From Candidatus Poseidoniales archaeon (lineage in GTDB: Archaea; Thermoplasmatota; Poseidoniia; Poseidoniales; Thalassarchaeaceae), in assembly GCA_022447885.1 (NCBI GenBank), contig JAKUTA010000058.1:1-7411 (forward strand): a stretch of DNA of 7,411 nt, read 5' to 3'. Below are positions 5,676 to 7,411 of this stretch, in pieces; the stretch's first letter is position 1; each line of letters opens with the position of its first letter. Position numbers and translations under genes: made by a program. The notes beneath the pieces were generated by a model. It ran no database searches, had not been told where the DNA came from, and saw only the letters and a list, made by a program, of their open reading frames with translations.

Positions 5676-6175
5676 CCCGTCGCTCATCTGCCACACTCGA
5701 TACACCACTCGGCACGATGCTCATCGAAGCGAGTGAATCCGGCCTGACCCGCATCGCCTGGTCATCCGATTCTCCCGCCGCTCCAGGTTCTGCGGACAGC
5801 GAAGCCCATCTGGAGGCTGGTCGCAAGTGGGTACGCGCCTACTTCGCCGGCAAACGGGCACGCGCGCCCACGCTGGACCTCAGCAGCCTGACATCATTCC
5901 AGGCTGATGTGCTCGACTCCCTGCGGAGGATCGCACCTTCGGGAACCGTCGTCTCGTATGCCGACCTCGCTTCAGCGGCAGGCAGGCCGGGGGCAAGCCG
6001 GGCGGTGGGAACGGTGATGGCGACACAACCGTGGCCGTTGTTGGTACCCTGTCATCGTGTGGTCCGGGCGGATGGAAGGATCGGCGACTACTCCGCATGT
6101 GAAGGGGCGGCGACCAAGGAGTGGCTGTTGTCCCATGAGGGTAACCGGATCAGAAAAGGCAGGCTCATTCGTTGA
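5672..6175 (+). CDS. ogt: Methylated-DNA--protein-cysteine methyltransferase (O6-alkylguanine-DNA alkyltransferase)
   Basis: This is a suicide DNA-repair enzyme that transfers alkyl groups from O6-alkylguanine (and O4-alkylthymine) to its own cysteine. The 167-residue length is normal. An N-terminal domain (TPLGTMLIEA at 11-20) is followed by the DNA-binding/active-site domain. Y97 (VSYADLA), the helix-turn-helix stretch with arginine finger R110 (ASRAVG) and the active-site PCHRV with C127 and H128 are all present. E156 in LLSHEG completes the Cys-His-Glu network known from human MGMT. Two departures are notable. The near-invariant asparagine of the NP.P segment before PCHR is Q119, and the usual GG of the YSGG motif after the active site is AC (142-143). 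The gene starts within the previous stop (ATGA at 5672-5675) and converges on gshA with an 11-base overlap. A catalytically active enzyme is most likely; an inactive alkyltransferase-like protein is unlikely because C127 is present. Confidence 0.95.
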   Translation: MTRRSSATLDTPLGTMLIEASESGLTRIAWSSDSPAAPGSADSEAHLEAGRKWVRAYFAGKRARAPTLDLSSLTSFQADVLDSLRRIAPSGTVVSYADLASAAGRPGASRAVGTVMATQPWPLLVPCHRVVRADGRIGDYSACEGAATKEWLLSHEGNRIRKGRLIR

Positions 6176-7403
6176 GCGCGGTCATCTCGGAAGCCATGCC
6201 GAGCAGCGCCAGTTCCGCTACCAGTCCGTGCCAGCCATCGGCGCGTGCGAGAATGGTTACAGCGTCCGCATCGCCTTCGAGGTCCTCGGGGGCGTGGAAG
6301 CGACTCGAGGGAGAGTTGAGGTTGGCCATCACGCCCTTGCGCTCGTTGGTGCGGTAGAACCAGGCGCACACCCGGCCACCGGCGCCATACATGCACGGCT
6401 CGACCACCGAGTCACGCCAGCGGAGTGCGGTCGGCACCCCCTCCTGAAGCAGGAAATCCTCCGCATCCTGCCCGCCTTTCCCGTAGGTGAGGCGGTTCAG
6501 CCTGCGGTTGGACAGTTCCAGCAGTTCCTCGCCCGAGCGGATCTCGATGATTCCTAGACCATAGGTTCCAGAGTCGTTCTTCACGAACATCACCGGCTCT
6601 CCCTCGATCCCGTGCTCGACGTACTTCCCCCTGATGTGACCGAAGCATTCGTCCACCTCGGCCGCCAGTTCGATGAGGCAGGTCTCCCGCTCGAGGCATT
6701 TGTCCTCGGAGACGATCCAGTGCGTTCCCAGCAGCCATGGGTCGATGCCGATGATCTCGGCGGCCTCGTCGATGAACGGTTGGGCGGCGCGGAAGTGAGA
6801 TGACTTGCGCCGCCTGTGCCAGCCCATCCCTTGAGGCGGCGTGACCGGGATGTCTCCCAGTCCGGTGAGCGGCCCGGCGGTCAGGTCGTTGTTGAGCAGC
6901 AGCAGGTCAGGCGTTGCACCCTCCACTGAGATTCCGCCTGCGGTCAGGCTCACTGCTGAGAGCAGGAGTTCTCCTTCGTGACCCTCGAGGGCAGCGTGGC
7001 CGGCTAGTTCAGGTGATCCGATTGTGACAGAGCGGCCCTTCTGGGAGAGCATCTGGGAGAGCACGCGCAGGTTCTCGACGTAGCCGGGATTGCGGGTATG
7101 GCCCTCCGGCCAGATGTGGATGTGCTCCACTTCCGGGTGTTCACGGTCGACCCAGGCGACCAGACACTGCGAGAGGTCGCGGCGGCCCCGCTTGCCGACA
7201 TTGTTGAAGCCGGCCGGGAAGGCGTTGGCATCGACGGCGGCGACCTTCCAGCCGGCGTCGCGCACGTCGCTGGAGCCGTAGATGAGGTCGGGCAGCGCGG
7301 CACGCTGGCCGGCGAAGAAATCCGTGAGGGCGGGGCGGGCGGCCTCGAGGCGCGGCTGGAGCTGCTCGAGCAGTTCGGGTCCGCTGAATCCCTCCATGCG
7401 CAT
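6165..7403 (-). CDS. gshA: Glutamate-cysteine ligase, Acidithiobacillus-type GshA family
   Basis: This enzyme joins L-glutamate and L-cysteine with ATP to give gamma-glutamylcysteine, the first step of glutathione or gamma-glutamylcysteine-based thiol synthesis in the cytoplasm. The 412 residues match the family found in some proteobacteria (Pfam GshA, PF08886), distinct from E. coli GshA and the plant type. Recognisable blocks are DANAFPAGFNN (58-68), WPEGHTRNPGY (98-108), VKNDSGTYGLGI (274-285), QEGVPT (320-325), EPCMYG (335-340), WFYR (348-351) and NLNSP (361-365). These follow the proteobacterial pattern of KADAGTYGMGI, QEGV.T, AEPVVYM, GFYR and NLNAPG as I remember it. No partner glutathione synthetase is in the window. 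ATG at 7403 is used; a second in-frame ATG at 7397 is equally plausible because the G-rich SD region spans both spacings. The assignment is from recalled motifs, not a search. Confidence 0.85.
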   Translation of the reverse strand: MRMEGFSGPELLEQLQPRLEAARPALTDFFAGQRAALPDLIYGSSDVRDAGWKVAAVDANAFPAGFNNVGKRGRRDLSQCLVAWVDREHPEVEHIHIWPEGHTRNPGYVENLRVLSQMLSQKGRSVTIGSPELAGHAALEGHEGELLLSAVSLTAGGISVEGATPDLLLLNNDLTAGPLTGLGDIPVTPPQGMGWHRRRKSSHFRAAQPFIDEAAEIIGIDPWLLGTHWIVSEDKCLERETCLIELAAEVDECFGHIRGKYVEHGIEGEPVMFVKNDSGTYGLGIIEIRSGEELLELSNRRLNRLTYGKGGQDAEDFLLQEGVPTALRWRDSVVEPCMYGAGGRVCAWFYRTNERKGVMANLNSPSSRFHAPEDLEGDADAVTILARADGWHGLVAELALLGMASEMTALNE

Positions 7404-7411
7404 CTCCCCTC
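7404..7411 (-). promoter_or_regulatory. Purine-rich ribosome-binding region of gshA, cut by the window edge
   Basis: On the minus strand GAGGGGAG directly abuts the ATG at 7403. Its GAGG part is 4 bases from that ATG and 10 from the ATG at 7397, while its GGAG part is 6 bases from the ATG at 7397. The start is therefore ambiguous by two codons. Any promoter lies outside the window. Confidence 0.5.

Noticed and set aside
6057..6557. Plus-strand frame of 166 codons overlapping ogt and antisense to gshA
   Set aside because: It starts inside the ogt active-site region and runs opposite conserved GshA motifs; no SD and no recognisable content.

Overview
The window is a compact, GC-rich stretch with seven tightly packed plus-strand genes followed by one convergent minus-strand gene. 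The start signals are almost all GAGGTG-type Shine-Dalgarno (SD) sequences that touch or overlap the preceding stop codon. There is no cytochrome c1 or f gene. The most likely source is a marine planktonic archaeon of the Poseidoniales type (Marine Group II Euryarchaeota, Thermoplasmata relatives). This is a judgement from gene content (archaeal-style Rieske/cytochrome b operon, HdrD-like domains, acidic proteins) and from the SD style. No rRNA or marker gene is present to prove it.

Positions 3-4940 hold a b6f-like quinol-oxidising respiratory module. It comprises a small two-helix membrane protein, a Tat-targeted Rieske protein with all cluster ligands, the haem-carrying four-helix half of cytochrome b (with an extra N-terminal helix), and a 964-residue chimera. 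The chimera begins as the subunit IV half of cytochrome b, including a PDWY Qo-site motif. It continues through extra membrane helices and a large predicted extracytoplasmic beta-rich domain, re-crosses the membrane, and ends in a cytoplasmic 2x[4Fe-4S] ferredoxin domain plus two CCG domains like those of heterodisulfide reductase subunit D. A separate 2x[4Fe-4S] ferredoxin (5008-5340) and a second small membrane protein with a repetitive acidic tail (5352-5675) follow and are probably part of the same unit.

Positions 5672-7403 look like housekeeping genes. An O6-alkylguanine-DNA alkyltransferase overlaps the preceding stop by ATGA. A glutamate-cysteine ligase of the Acidithiobacillus-type GshA family lies on the opposite strand, and the 3' ends of the two genes overlap by 11 bases.

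The standout is the covalent union of the Qo half of a bc-type cytochrome b with an HdrD-like iron-sulfur/CCG module. It suggests a membrane complex connecting the quinone pool, a high-potential Rieske branch on the outside, and a cytoplasmic ferredoxin, thiol-disulfide or organic-acid couple on the inside. The neighbouring gamma-glutamylcysteine synthesis gene makes a low-molecular-weight disulfide one candidate substrate, but this is inference only. I see no tRNA, rRNA, CRISPR array, insertion sequence or convincing terminator. The only intergenic space of note is the 67 bases at 4941-5007.
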